Under the pieces are notes generated by a model. The model had not been told where the DNA came from and did not search any database. It saw nothing but the letters and a program-made list of their open reading frames with translations. A stretch of 64,000 bases of DNA, from NCBI GenBank assembly GCA_020746995.1, contig JAGPXD010000002.1, positions 5,642,001-5,706,000 on the forward strand, given 5' to 3'. The stretch comes from Plectosphaerella cucumerina (taxonomy: Eukaryota > Ascomycota > Sordariomycetes > Glomerellales > Plectosphaerellaceae). Shown here piece after piece: positions 1-9,100 of the stretch (its first letter is position 1; every line of letters starts with the position of its first letter). The translations under genes and the position numbers were made by a program.

Positions 1-100
1 GCGCTGTGGTTCTTACGCCCAAACCAGGCAGCCACGTACAAAACTCACTACATACCTAGGTACCTCCAAGCCACTGTTTTCAGTTGGATTTCTCGGCTAC

Positions 101-108
101 TATATAAG
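101..108 (+). promoter_or_regulatory. TATA-like element
   Basis: A consensus TATATAAG stands on the plus strand about 150 bases before an ATG at 250. It could serve the damaged coding fragments that follow, but no intact gene can be drawn downstream. The assignment is inference from motif and position only. Confidence 0.3.
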
Positions 109-360
109 GTATACATTGCAGTCCCACCCCGTTGAAACTTTGGAAAATAGCTGCCTACCTCCAGCTGTCTGCCTTCTTCACAACATATCTCCGCCTCACC
201 ACCGCCTACCTGCCTGAAAGTACCCAGGCACAAGTCTCTTGGCTTCATCATGCCTTCCGTACAAGTCAAACCGTCAGTCTAGCCCCCTGATGGCCCTCAC
301 GCCGCCCAAACGCTGACGTCCAACCCCAGAGAACCCCGTGTCGACAGTGCGTAGCGCAGG

Positions 361-748
361 GTTCTGAGCTGCTACCGCTTTGAAGTCAACAGCGACGGCA
401 ACCTCAACCCCACACTCCTCGAAATAGCCAAGTACGGCCACTACGTCGAGTCGCACGTCCTAGAAATTCCCGAACGATGGCGTCTTTTCGAAACCAGCAA
501 CCCCCGTCTGCAGGTGAGGCAGGCTGCCGGACTGGCTGTATTTGTCGCCAACTTGGCGCTCTTTGCCTCTATGCAAATTTCAGTCATGGTGTTTTTCTAT
601 TTCCACCTGCCGTTTCTCAAGTTCCTCGGTCTGTCTACGTTCTTTTTGAGCCTGGTCCTTGGCTTCACGGCGTTGGTGTGGTTATTGATGGTTGATTGTG
701 GGCGGAGGACAGATCATGTCTGGACCGATTGGAAAGCGCAGAAGGAAT
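361..748 (+). pseudogene. Fragment encoding two membrane helices, no complete gene
   Basis: This frame is open for about 128 codons up to a TGA at 746-748. It reads as a polar stretch (IAKYGHYVESHVLEIPERW at about codons 22-40) followed by two closely spaced hydrophobic helices, the second ending in ALVWLLMVDC. No start codon lies in this frame; a TAG sits just upstream at 352-354. A CGCTGAC branch-like sequence at 311 and AGs at 328 and 358 could mark an intron, with an ATG at 250 as a tiny first exon. I do not recognise the family. It is either the last exon of a small membrane protein gene or a decayed piece. Confidence 0.3.
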
Positions 749-805
749 GATACGTGTGAGCTTGACTGCGCTCTTCCTTGGAGTAAAACATCACGGAGAC
801 AGGAG

Positions 806-1259
806 TTGTGGGCACACGACACATTCGGCGGACCGGCAGTGTGGTTTTTGGATTTAGATCGTGTCGAGAGCAAGAGCAAAAATACATACAACACCGGGTA
901 TTCGCTGGTCGTCACCGACCCAACTACTAATCCAGCCCTTACTGGCTTGACTATGGGAGAGCGGACGGGATCCCGTATTTTCCAGTAGGTATGGTCGTAT
1001 GTGCTTGGTGTGGACGGATACGGCGTTTAAGACAGGTCCATGTTGAGGGAGGGGTTGAGGATGTGAGAATGGTGAGTTGTGGAAGTTCGACGACGGCCAA
1101 GGTCAGAAATCCTTTGTGCTTTCCAAGCCAAACAAGCATGAGGTCTCCCTTGGCTTTACTACCCTCAATCGGTTGATGTACAAATTTGTGAGCATGGCAT
1201 GGCACCACGATCTTGATGCGATGTCTGTTGAGCTGGCGTGCGGGAGTGGCAGTCTATGA
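806..1259 (+). pseudogene. Unidentified broken coding fragments
   Basis: Two stretches look protein-like. The first (about 806-985) contains HDTFGGPAVWFLDLDRVES and ends at a TAG. The second (1065-1259) starts near GELWKFDDGQGQ and ends with a TGA. A possible intron donor (GTAGGT) near 985 and an acceptor before 1065 could join them, but no convincing start, full exon set or family was found. A TGA at 746-748 separates them from the membrane fragment upstream. They may be the relic of one gene or two. Function is unknown. Confidence 0.25.
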
Positions 1260-1508
1260 GCTTCATAATCATACCAACGGCCGGTGGCATAGAAGTCATT
1301 TGGTGCGACTTGGTACAGTCGAGATATGCTATAGACCTAGAAATGGCACCTCCGCTAGTAGACTTTGTCCATCCGTATCGTGCTTAGCCATCTTCGTTGA
1401 CCGAGAATCGATCGCCTTGCCGGCAAAGGCGCCTGTCATGGGATCCAGGCATGCCAACCCCACGGAAGAATGACTTTGGGGAGTATTTGATCCACATGGT
1501 TCACATGG

Positions 1509-1518
1509 AAAAAAAAAA
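1509..1518 (-). terminator. RNA polymerase III poly-T terminator
   Basis: Ten consecutive A on the plus strand are a T10 run on the transcribed strand, 19 bases beyond the tRNA-Asp 3' end. This is a strong Pol III stop signal. Confidence 0.75.
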
Positions 1519-1537
1519 GAAGGGACGGCAAAATTTA

Positions 1538-1609
1538 CTCCTCGACGGGGAATTGAACCCCGGTCTCCAGCGTGACAAGCTGGCATACTAGCCACTATAC
1601 GATCGGGGA
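1538..1609 (-). tRNA. tRNA-Asp (GUC)
   Basis: The reverse complement folds as a 72-base tRNA without an intron. The anticodon loop TTGTCAC (GTC, aspartate) is closed by a perfect CCAGC/GCTGG stem. The T arm is GGGG-TTCAATT-CCCC, and the discriminator base is G at 1538. The acceptor stem pairs at six of seven positions; base 4 (C at 1606) faces A at 1542 instead of the G expected of this family. A run of ten T on the coding strand follows 19 bases after the end. Confidence 0.93.
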
Positions 1610-1855
1610 AGACGACTGTTGACCAATTGAGCCAAGTGATCTGATTGATAGAAAATGAGCTATTAGGCCACAACATGTCGTCTCATTGGGTGCGCCTCAT
1701 CACTGCACCTAATTACCGATTGTTCAGACATGAATTCTCAACCTTGAAAGGCTTGAGTGAGCAAGGTAAATCCAGGCTTCCATCAGAGGGGTAACTAGTC
1801 ATACCAGCGAGAAAATGGCGTCTCCATCATCCCCTGTCTGCCCAGAAGCCCGCCC

Positions 1856-2650
1856 CTAAGCCGTCGCGACCTCCTGGATCGTCTTCCAAAACTGCTCCGG
1901 ATCATGCCCAAACCTTCCCAAGAACAGCCCGTCCAGCTCGTCCTTCAACGCCAAATACGTTCCCGGCCCAGCACTACCACCATACACGATCCTCGTCAGC
2001 CCCGGCCGGCCCCGTACGCAGTCAAGCGCCCGAATACCCGCGGCCACAGCACACACATGCTCCGCGCCCGCCGGCTGCGCCGCCCCGATCGCCCACACGG
2101 GTTCATAAGCCAGCACAACCTCGGCCTCCGGCGGCACCGCGGCCATGACCCCCTCGACCTGAATACGGCACTCTTCGACAGCTACCCTGGCCGCCTCGGC
2201 CGCCGATACACCCTCTCCTCCCGCGGAGACCTCACCAATGCACACAAGCGGCACAAGCCCATTGCGAGCCGCTGCTTTCGCCTTTGCCGCGGCCGACTCG
2301 TCCGTCTCGCCAAACAGACGCCTTCGCTCGGCGTGGTTCAGCTCCACGAGCCGACAGCCCACCTCAGCCAGCACTGCAGGTGATACCTCGCCTGTGAAGG
2401 CGCCGGCGTCTTCGGCCGCCGCGTCCTGCGCGCCCACCCACACGCGCGTGTCGCGGAGCCGGTCTGCCGCTGATGCGACGGAGATGAAGTCGGGGATGAT
2501 GAAGATGTCGAGAGAGTCGAGCAGGCCTGGCGGTGCGGACTCGAGAAGCGGGAGGAGTGAGGAGATGTAGGCTTGTGTTTTCGCGTGGGAGAAGTACATT
2601 TTTGTCGAGAAGCCGAGGATCCGGCGGCGTGCGGGGGGTGAGGGCGCCAT
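1856..2650 (-). CDS. EYI1: Triosephosphate-isomerase-like L-erythrulose-1-phosphate isomerase
   Basis: This is an intronless 264-residue TIM-barrel protein. The isomerase residues are present: Lys17 (STKMY), His106 (NHAERR) and Glu183 (AYEPVWAIG), plus the phosphate loop YGGSAGPG at 223-230. It differs from glycolytic TIM: the Asn two residues before the Lys is Ser, the His loop is NHAERR rather than GHSERR, and the last phosphate-binding GG is GR (LGRFGHDP, 244-251). It sits next to a DAK-family kinase and an RpiB-like isomerase, the gene trio of the Yarrowia erythritol cluster (EYI1, EYK1, EYI2). The expected reaction is L-erythrulose-1-phosphate to D-erythrulose-4-phosphate in the cytosol. 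Family membership is certain; the tetrulose substrate is inferred from context. It lies downstream of the kinase on the same strand. Confidence 0.85.
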   Translation of the reverse strand: MAPSPPARRRILGFSTKMYFSHAKTQAYISSLLPLLESAPPGLLDSLDIFIIPDFISVASAADRLRDTRVWVGAQDAAAEDAGAFTGEVSPAVLAEVGCRLVELNHAERRRLFGETDESAAAKAKAAARNGLVPLVCIGEVSAGGEGVSAAEAARVAVEECRIQVEGVMAAVPPEAEVVLAYEPVWAIGAAQPAGAEHVCAVAAGIRALDCVRGRPGLTRIVYGGSAGPGTYLALKDELDGLFLGRFGHDPEQFWKTIQEVATA

Positions 2651-3104
2651 GATGGTCTGTCCCGTGTGGTTTGGTGGACAAGAAGCTGGTCACGGTGGTT
2701 GAGCAAGTGAAGCTGGTCTGGAGTTGAAGTGAGAAACCCCGCCAACGAGCCAGACCTTCTAGAACTTGAATGGTGCTGGTGATGGAAGCTCCCCGCTGCA
2801 GTGGCGGCTTCGGTGGATCGGATCCAGCGCGGCGCATGTGCCGTTCCCTCGGATGACCCAACCTGGAATACGGCGGGCACCCGCGGCGCTTGCTCCGGCG
2901 CGCTTCAGTGCTCGGCATCTCCGCCGGCTCATTGGATCTCGGCTCGGGGTCTAGCTTGGGCCAGTCGGTTCGGTTTGGGAAGATTCAAGGTCTACGGGTC
3001 TATCTTGAGACACAGGGACGGCTCTTGGAAATACCTTCACTCACTATTTCGTGCTGCAAAACCACATACCCTAGCATTAAGTGAATAGACGATATACCGG
3101 CTAA
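2651..3104. other. Intergenic, EYI1 promoter side
   Basis: This 454-base gap separates the end of the kinase gene from the start of the isomerase gene on the same strand. It should hold the kinase 3' end and the isomerase promoter. No conserved site was recognised. Confidence 0.4.
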
Positions 3105-4868
3105 TTACTGCATCCCCCGCTTGAGCGCCTCCACGGCAACCTTGGCCGCCCACGCGCCCGGGTCCGGCGGCATCTGGCTCTCCTCAAGCCCTCCGCCAAC
3201 GTACGTAGCCCTGCCCAGTCGCGGCTTCATGCCCTTGGTCGCCTCGGCGCCCTTGACAGCCCCCTCAACCGCAGCATCGAAACCGCCCGCCGCCATGCCC
3301 TCGGCGAAGGGAATCAGCGTGTCCATGATGGTCCTGTCGCCCACCTTTGCCGGCGTGTACCGCCTCAGGTTGGCCAGCGCCGTCTTGAGCGCCTTGGCCC
3401 ACAGTGCCTCCTGTCCGCGTCCCGCCCCGGCCTCCTTCTGCATCGCCAACCGCAGGGACACGAAAAAGATGCCCAGCACGCCGCCCAGCGTGCCGCCAAT
3501 CTTGGACTCGACAATGTCCTCGAGTTCGACGAGAACCGCTCCCAGTGAGCCTGATGATGCCACTCCACGGTCCAGCGCCGCGTTCAGCTCGACCGCCACC
3601 GTCTTGACCGTCTCGCCGCAGTCACCGTCGCCCATGACCGTGTCCCACTTCGTCAGGTCAGGTTCCGACTCGACGAGCGCAGCGCAAGCCGTGCGCAGCA
3701 TCTTATCCAGCTTTCCTGCGTCCACGCGAACGTCCTGCTCATCGGGCACAACGTGCTTCTCCTCGGCCGGCGCCGTCGCAAATTGCTCCTTGCGCGCACG
3801 CCTCTGGCCCTGAGAACCGGCCATCGACTCCCAATAGGTGTTGGTCCGCACATCCGCGAAGCTCTTGATCTGTTCCACGCTGTATGAAGAGCCCTTGGCC
3901 GCCGCCGTGATGTTGACAACGGAGACAGAGAACGCCGGCGCGTTGAGCGACGTCTCAAGGAAGCCCGCGTACACCCGGGACGGCTCAATCTTCCAGTCGG
4001 TCGCCAGCTGCTCAAGGAGCTCGTCGACCAGGGCGCCCATCTCGAGGTGTGACATGCCGCCAAAGTTGCTCACCAGCAGCATCGTCTCGTCACCGGGCGC
4101 AAAGTGCACATAGCCGCGCTCCGGATCCGTCTCGTCCAGGCAATATTTGAGGATGCTCTTGACGAGGTCCTGCGGCGACGGCACCGGCGAGATTTTCTGG
4201 TACCCTGGCTCGTTGTGCGGGCCTGTGCCGAGCTCAATCTCGTCCGCTGCAAGCGTCGCGTGCTCGCTGCGGCCTGGTACGTGGCAGTGGTCCAAGGTCG
4301 CCGCGATGGACACGATCTGCTGCGAGAAGGAGACACCCAGGTTGTAAACGTCGTCGATCGACTCGCCCGCCCCAGCCGCGCCGCCCATGATTTTCAGCAC
4401 ACCCAGCTGCCCGGCCAGACCGCGACGGCCCACCAGGCTGCCCTTCTTGCCAACCGATACGTCGTCGCCGCAGATGATCATGCGGCAGTCGTGACCTTTG
4501 GCGCGGGCCTTTTCGTTGGCGAGGCCAAAGTGCAGGCAGTCGCCCGTGTAATTGGTCACAACCAGGATTGTGCCCTTGTCGGAAGGCACACGCTCAATGG
4601 CCGAGACAATTTGGCGTGTGCTGGGGCTGGCAAAGATGTCGCCAGCGACCGAGGCCGACAGCAGGTTGGTGCCGACGAACCCCGACCAGGCCGGCTCATG
4701 GCCCGAGCCACCGCCCGAGATGATGCTGACCTTGGACCGGTCGAAGGTCGAGTCGTACACGACGCGGTTGGTCTGATCGAGCTCGAGGGCCGAGTTGTAA
4801 GCGACGAGGCCGCGGAGAGACTTGTTCACGAGCCCCTCGGGGGACTCGAAGAGGTGGCGCTTCGACAT
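3105..4868 (-). CDS. EYK1: DAK-family erythrulose (dihydroxyacetone) kinase
   Basis: Single exon, 587 residues, the full length of a two-domain ATP-dependent DAK. The DhaK domain (about 1-345) keeps the substrate residues: His57 in GSGHEP, Asp110 in NYTGD, and His218 in LGTGPHNEPG, the residue that binds the keto-substrate covalently. A linker follows. The DhaL domain (about 385-585) has the Mg-ADP motif GDGDCG at 413-418, a glycine-rich IGGTLGGVLG and GDRTIMDTLIP. DAK enzymes phosphorylate dihydroxyacetone. The TIM-like and RpiB-like neighbours point to L-erythrulose, as for Yarrowia Eyk1, but dihydroxyacetone cannot be excluded. It is transcribed divergently from the RpiB-like gene across about 730 bases, a likely shared control region. 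Confidence 0.9.
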   Translation of the reverse strand: MSKRHLFESPEGLVNKSLRGLVAYNSALELDQTNRVVYDSTFDRSKVSIISGGGSGHEPAWSGFVGTNLLSASVAGDIFASPSTRQIVSAIERVPSDKGTILVVTNYTGDCLHFGLANEKARAKGHDCRMIICGDDVSVGKKGSLVGRRGLAGQLGVLKIMGGAAGAGESIDDVYNLGVSFSQQIVSIAATLDHCHVPGRSEHATLAADEIELGTGPHNEPGYQKISPVPSPQDLVKSILKYCLDETDPERGYVHFAPGDETMLLVSNFGGMSHLEMGALVDELLEQLATDWKIEPSRVYAGFLETSLNAPAFSVSVVNITAAAKGSSYSVEQIKSFADVRTNTYWESMAGSQGQRRARKEQFATAPAEEKHVVPDEQDVRVDAGKLDKMLRTACAALVESEPDLTKWDTVMGDGDCGETVKTVAVELNAALDRGVASSGSLGAVLVELEDIVESKIGGTLGGVLGIFFVSLRLAMQKEAGAGRGQEALWAKALKTALANLRRYTPAKVGDRTIMDTLIPFAEGMAAGGFDAAVEGAVKGAEATKGMKPRLGRATYVGGGLEESQMPPDPGAWAAKVAVEALKRGMQ

Positions 4869-5596
4869 TGGTGGTGACTGTTCTCAGATTGTCGTGGCAG
4901 GATCGGATGCCTCGAGGTGGAGAGGGGAAATGGGTAAAATGGCAGAGCTCGATGAGGGGTCACAACTCCTGGGAACTTCAGAGGGAGCTCGACCTTGGGC
5001 TCGACGCAGGTATAAGGACCCGGCGCATGACATGGGGTTCCCCAACTTCGGTACAAAGGCCCAGGCCGTCAACCGGAGCTGGACCGGTTCGGATCTGCAT
5101 CGCGCAGGTGGCCTTCTCGCAGCTGTGGCTTCTGGCTGGCTGGCTTCCCTCTCTTGGAAGTGCCGCGGGCACGTTCCGGCCAGGCTTACCGGCTGAGTGT
5201 CACTGTGGTGGCTCCGCGGTGTTCCCCGCGGCGGCGGACGCGGCGAGGCGTCGGCGTTGAGGCCGGTGGTCTAGGCCAAAGAGGGGTTCGAAGAGGGGCA
5301 GCGCTCTCCAGTGACGTTCCGAGTCGTGGGGTTGCCCCGGAAAACGATGGGGTTTCCAGGTTCGCAGTCACGGCGGGCTGCCCGAAGCAGTAATCCGTGT
5401 CGCCGCCGATGGCCATCATGGTCATCAATGGTGCCCCTCCATTGCCTCCCAAGCCAGACCCAAGCGACGTGGGATTCATTTCGAGAGACGTCTTTTCGTC
5501 TTCCCTTCGAAGGTCTGGAACATCGTTAGCTCTGTCAGGACATCATCGACTCCAAAAACACCAAGACCAACAGCTTGAGACTCCACTGCCAGCAAA
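4869..5596. promoter_or_regulatory. Divergent promoter of EYK1 and EYI2
   Basis: A 728-base spacer lies between the two start codons of a kinase and an isomerase of one pathway. Joint induction by erythritol or erythrulose is plausible. No regulator gene is in the cluster, and I could not assign a specific operator. Confidence 0.45.
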
Positions 5597-6141
5597 ATGT
5601 CTACCACCAAGCTGCGGATTGCCATGGGCTGCGATGTGAGTTTGCGAGCGCGCGTCGCGCCAACCCGTCGCATTCGAATCCCAAAGACTGATCATGGGCC
5701 ACTTGGCCGTTGCAGGACGCCGGCGTCACGTACAAGAACACCATCAAGGCCGACTTTGAGGCGGATCCTCGGGTCGAGGTGGTCGAGGACGTTGGAAGTT
5801 TCGGCAAGGACGACAAGACAGCATACCCTCTTCGCGCCGCTTCGGCCGCGCAACTGGTCGCCGACGGCAAGGCAGACCGCGCCCTGCTCATCTGTGGTAC
5901 CGGCCTTGGCGTCGCCATCGCCGCCAACAAGATCAAGGGCGTTCGCGCCGTGACGGCGCACGACAGCTTCTCGGTCGAGCGGTCCGTCCTCAGCAACAAT
6001 GCCCAGGTCCTCTGCATGGGCGAGCGCGTCATCGGCCTGGAGCTCGCGAGGCGTCTGGCGAAGGAGTGGGTGGGATACACATTCGACCCCAACAGCGCGA
6101 GCGCGGCCAAGGTTGATGTCATCTCCTCGCTGGAGAACTAG
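5597..6141 (+). CDS. EYI2: RpiB/LacAB-family D-erythrulose-4-phosphate isomerase
   Basis: Two exons, 5597-5635 and 5716-6141, separated by an 80-base intron (GTGAGT...TTGCAG). The product has 154 residues. Family marks are the N-terminal GCDDAG, CGTGLGVAIAANK in mid-protein (catalytic Cys and phosphate loop), RAVTAHD with the acid-base His, and SNNAQVLCMGERV. The length matches RpiB. RpiB proteins interconvert pentose or tetrose phosphates; beside an erythrulose-type kinase and a TIM paralogue the likely reaction is D-erythrulose-4-phosphate to D-erythrose-4-phosphate, as for Yarrowia Eyi2 and Brucella EryI. A ribose-5-phosphate isomerase role is the alternative. The short first exon (13 codons) is fixed by the conserved start RIAMGCD. 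Confidence 0.88.
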
Positions 6142-9100
6142 ACGTGGATAGCAATGGCCTGACGATTGACGCAAGCGCGGTGCCCGTCTTCACGCGATGT
6201 TCGGTGATGCCATTGATCGGCAGGCGACATTTTGATCGACACCACATCGGCGACCCTGCCCATACTTCAGCGTGGAAGTGCTGTCTCGCGTCCATTGCAA
6301 GATGCGACAACACTGTTTCGTCGCAGCATGTTGCCGAAGCTGCTAGCCGCGCGTGACAGCGAGGTCCTCGCCCGTTACGCTGACGCTTGGCAGATTGATT
6401 GAATCATGACTCTTGGAGCAGAACTCTCTTTGTGGAGCGTCGCCATTGTGTTGTGTTCCTGGACCTTGTCCGGACGGTCCGGACGCAGGGAGAGACCAGC
6501 TCGTGTCGAATGCAAGATGACGGGCGTCTTTCCTCGTTTACCGGAGAGCGAGGAGAAACCGATGACCAACGAGGCGACTCCACGAAGACAAAGCAGCGCA
6601 GCGGGGACGGGACGATTCCCCGGCGCAACCCCGTGACTGGGGCTCCAAGTGCTCTTGGCTGGAATGGGCACCTTGTTTGTGTCGATGCAAGGAGCCCCCA
6701 GGCACAACACAGGGCCCGAGCTTCTGCCGCCTCGATTCGAGGCGAGGAATGAGGCTTGCCTGAGAGGCCAGCCCTCTCCAGTGAATCGAGATCTGGCGGG
6801 GGCTAGATGGACGCGGACACCTGTCATCCAGAGAGCAGGTGAGCCCAGGACGACGCCGTCCCGTCTTAGCACACGACAACAACGGGCGGCTCAGTTCCAT
6901 CGGTCCAGGAACGGTTGAAGTGCCATGTGGCCTGCTCTCAGATGACGTCCGGTGCGTGCTTGCAAGGTTAACAGAGCCGCCTGCCCTCGCCCCGGCGGAA
7001 CGGGAGCAAAAGCCACAGAGAGATTCCAAGAACATCAAGCGTCCCGGCAATCTATGTCGCATCTCACCCGAGGGGGAAAAAAGGAGATAAGTGGTGCCTG
7101 GGCCGGACGGCAAACTTTGCGCCCAACATCAGACCACCAGGACCGGGCGTGAGAGCAACCTCGACATTCGAGTCCGGGTGCTCCAGGCCAATCAGCAAGG
7201 TCCTGACTGATAGCGTGACGGCGCGTCCACCGCGCACCAGGGGTCTTCCGGAGCTCTTTTTCTTCTCAAAGTCCCTTGCTGGAGGACCCGGAGAAGGGGC
7301 ACGAAAGTGTTCAGAGTCCCGACATTCGTCTCGACACGATACGGGTCGATGCCACTCTTGGCTCTACCACATGTTTGCCTGGCCGTCGGTGTCGACAGAA
7401 GGAAACAGGGGGCAGCAGCCAATGACCATGTCGGAGGAGTCGATCCGTGGGAGACGCTTGGGACAGCGCCGTGGATCTCGGCACGGCACGGTGGATGGGA
7501 TGTGATGGGTGCGGCCTCCTGGAAGATCCCGCCGCCCCATTGATTCTGTCTGCTTTTTGCCTGGACTTGGCCGAGGCCCTTCGAGACATGTGAGTCGGTT
7601 TCTGCGACTGACAGCTTGGGTTGATGGACAAAGAGAGGTGTTTCTCGTTCGTAGACCACCTGAGAGGGTGAGGTCTGCATCCGGCGGCCGCGTGTCGCAC
7701 ACTAGAGTGGCGCTGAAGATGCAGACACTTTCGAGTGGCCAGGTCGGGGTGTGGCACATGCTGGTGAGGTGAGCCAAAGGGGACCTGGTTGTGCGGTCAG
7801 TCTTTTGCCGATAGGACCTGGTTGTGCGGGCTGCAGTCAGCGAATGGGATTGTGGGTTGAGGACCTTTCCCGTCGTCCCTTGCAGGCTGCAGCAATGCAC
7901 CCACCCAAGAGCTGCAATGCGACGGTGCGTGCTGCAATATATTTACCCCTCTCGGGGTGCCACATGGGCAGGGGACCCCCCCTTGGCCGTGTTCCACGTC
8001 CAAGGTACCGTACAGTGCGGCCCGGGATGGTCTCCAGGCCGTTGTTTCCATGTTCCATGATGCCTGTCGACAAGGAAGGCCACTCTCGGGACGCGATGGG
8101 GCTTGTCCCGTCGAGGTGGGCGGCCGGTGCAGACCTGTGTCTCTGTGGAGGAGTCGACAGAGACATGTAAAGGACGGGGACTTGTCTCTGTCGAATCCGA
8201 TTTGGGGCGGAGCACAGTCCGGCGGCCCAGACCACCTCCCAACCAGCAGCATCGCGATTGGCGCCAATGGGACGGTAGCAGTCTGCGTCCGAGTCCAGGG
8301 AACCGCAGCCGTCAGGCCGAGCGGGCACGCGAGAGCGGCCGATGCGATAGCCGGTCTCTGCGTGTGGTGTGTCGCCTCGCCTCGCCTCGCCTCGTCCGCG
8401 AACGGGGATTCTTCCGTGGTCCGTGTCGTGTTTAATTTCGCTTTGGTGGGGTGAATGGACGGTGGAGGGAAGCGGTTGGAGACCCTGTCCTGGCAGGGCA
8501 GAGGAGCAAGCCAGGGGTGGGCTGGGCGACGTTTACTCCTGGGGGCCGGGCCGCCAGCCATATCAGGTTCAGGGCACCAAAGCCCCCAAACGTCCACTTC
8601 TTCGAGAACGAGCAGCCAGCCGGGTCTGCTCCGTCTGATGGATGCTGCTGTCGCTTCGTTCGTCGGTGATCGGTGGACGGCGGCTGCTTGGCGGTATGAT
8701 GGGCGGAGACACCGATAGCTCGTCTATCGTAAAGTGAGCCCGTGAGGCTGTGAGGCTACGGGCGAGTCAGTTGGTGGCATAGCATGGCATGGCATGGGCA
8801 TCAGGAAAGAGGGGGTCGGACATGCTGTGCTGCGGTGGAAAGATGGCCGAACTCTCAATGGTCGAGTGGCCGGCCGTCGCTGGGACCGTCATGTCGGGTT
8901 GCGTCTGGTCTGGCTCGGAAAGCTAAGATGGATTCGTGGCGTGACCTGGCATACAGTCTATTTGCTCGTAGTGTAGTCGCTGGAGGTTGTGGCCGGGGGA
9001 GGTATCGGGGCGACGCCTTGGGGCTTTTGGAGGCGTCTGTGACTTCCAGGCCGCGGGAAGGCCGTAGCTCCGACTGGGGACTAGCCCAGAGGCCGGGGCA

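Noticed and set aside
7797..8597. Minus-strand open frame of 266 codons in the gene-free block
   Set aside because: Composition and repeats look random for GC-rich DNA; no motif, no family resemblance and no splice structure.
8365..8800. CCTCG and CATGG short tandem repeats
   Set aside because: Few units of simple sequence; no sign of function beyond slippage.
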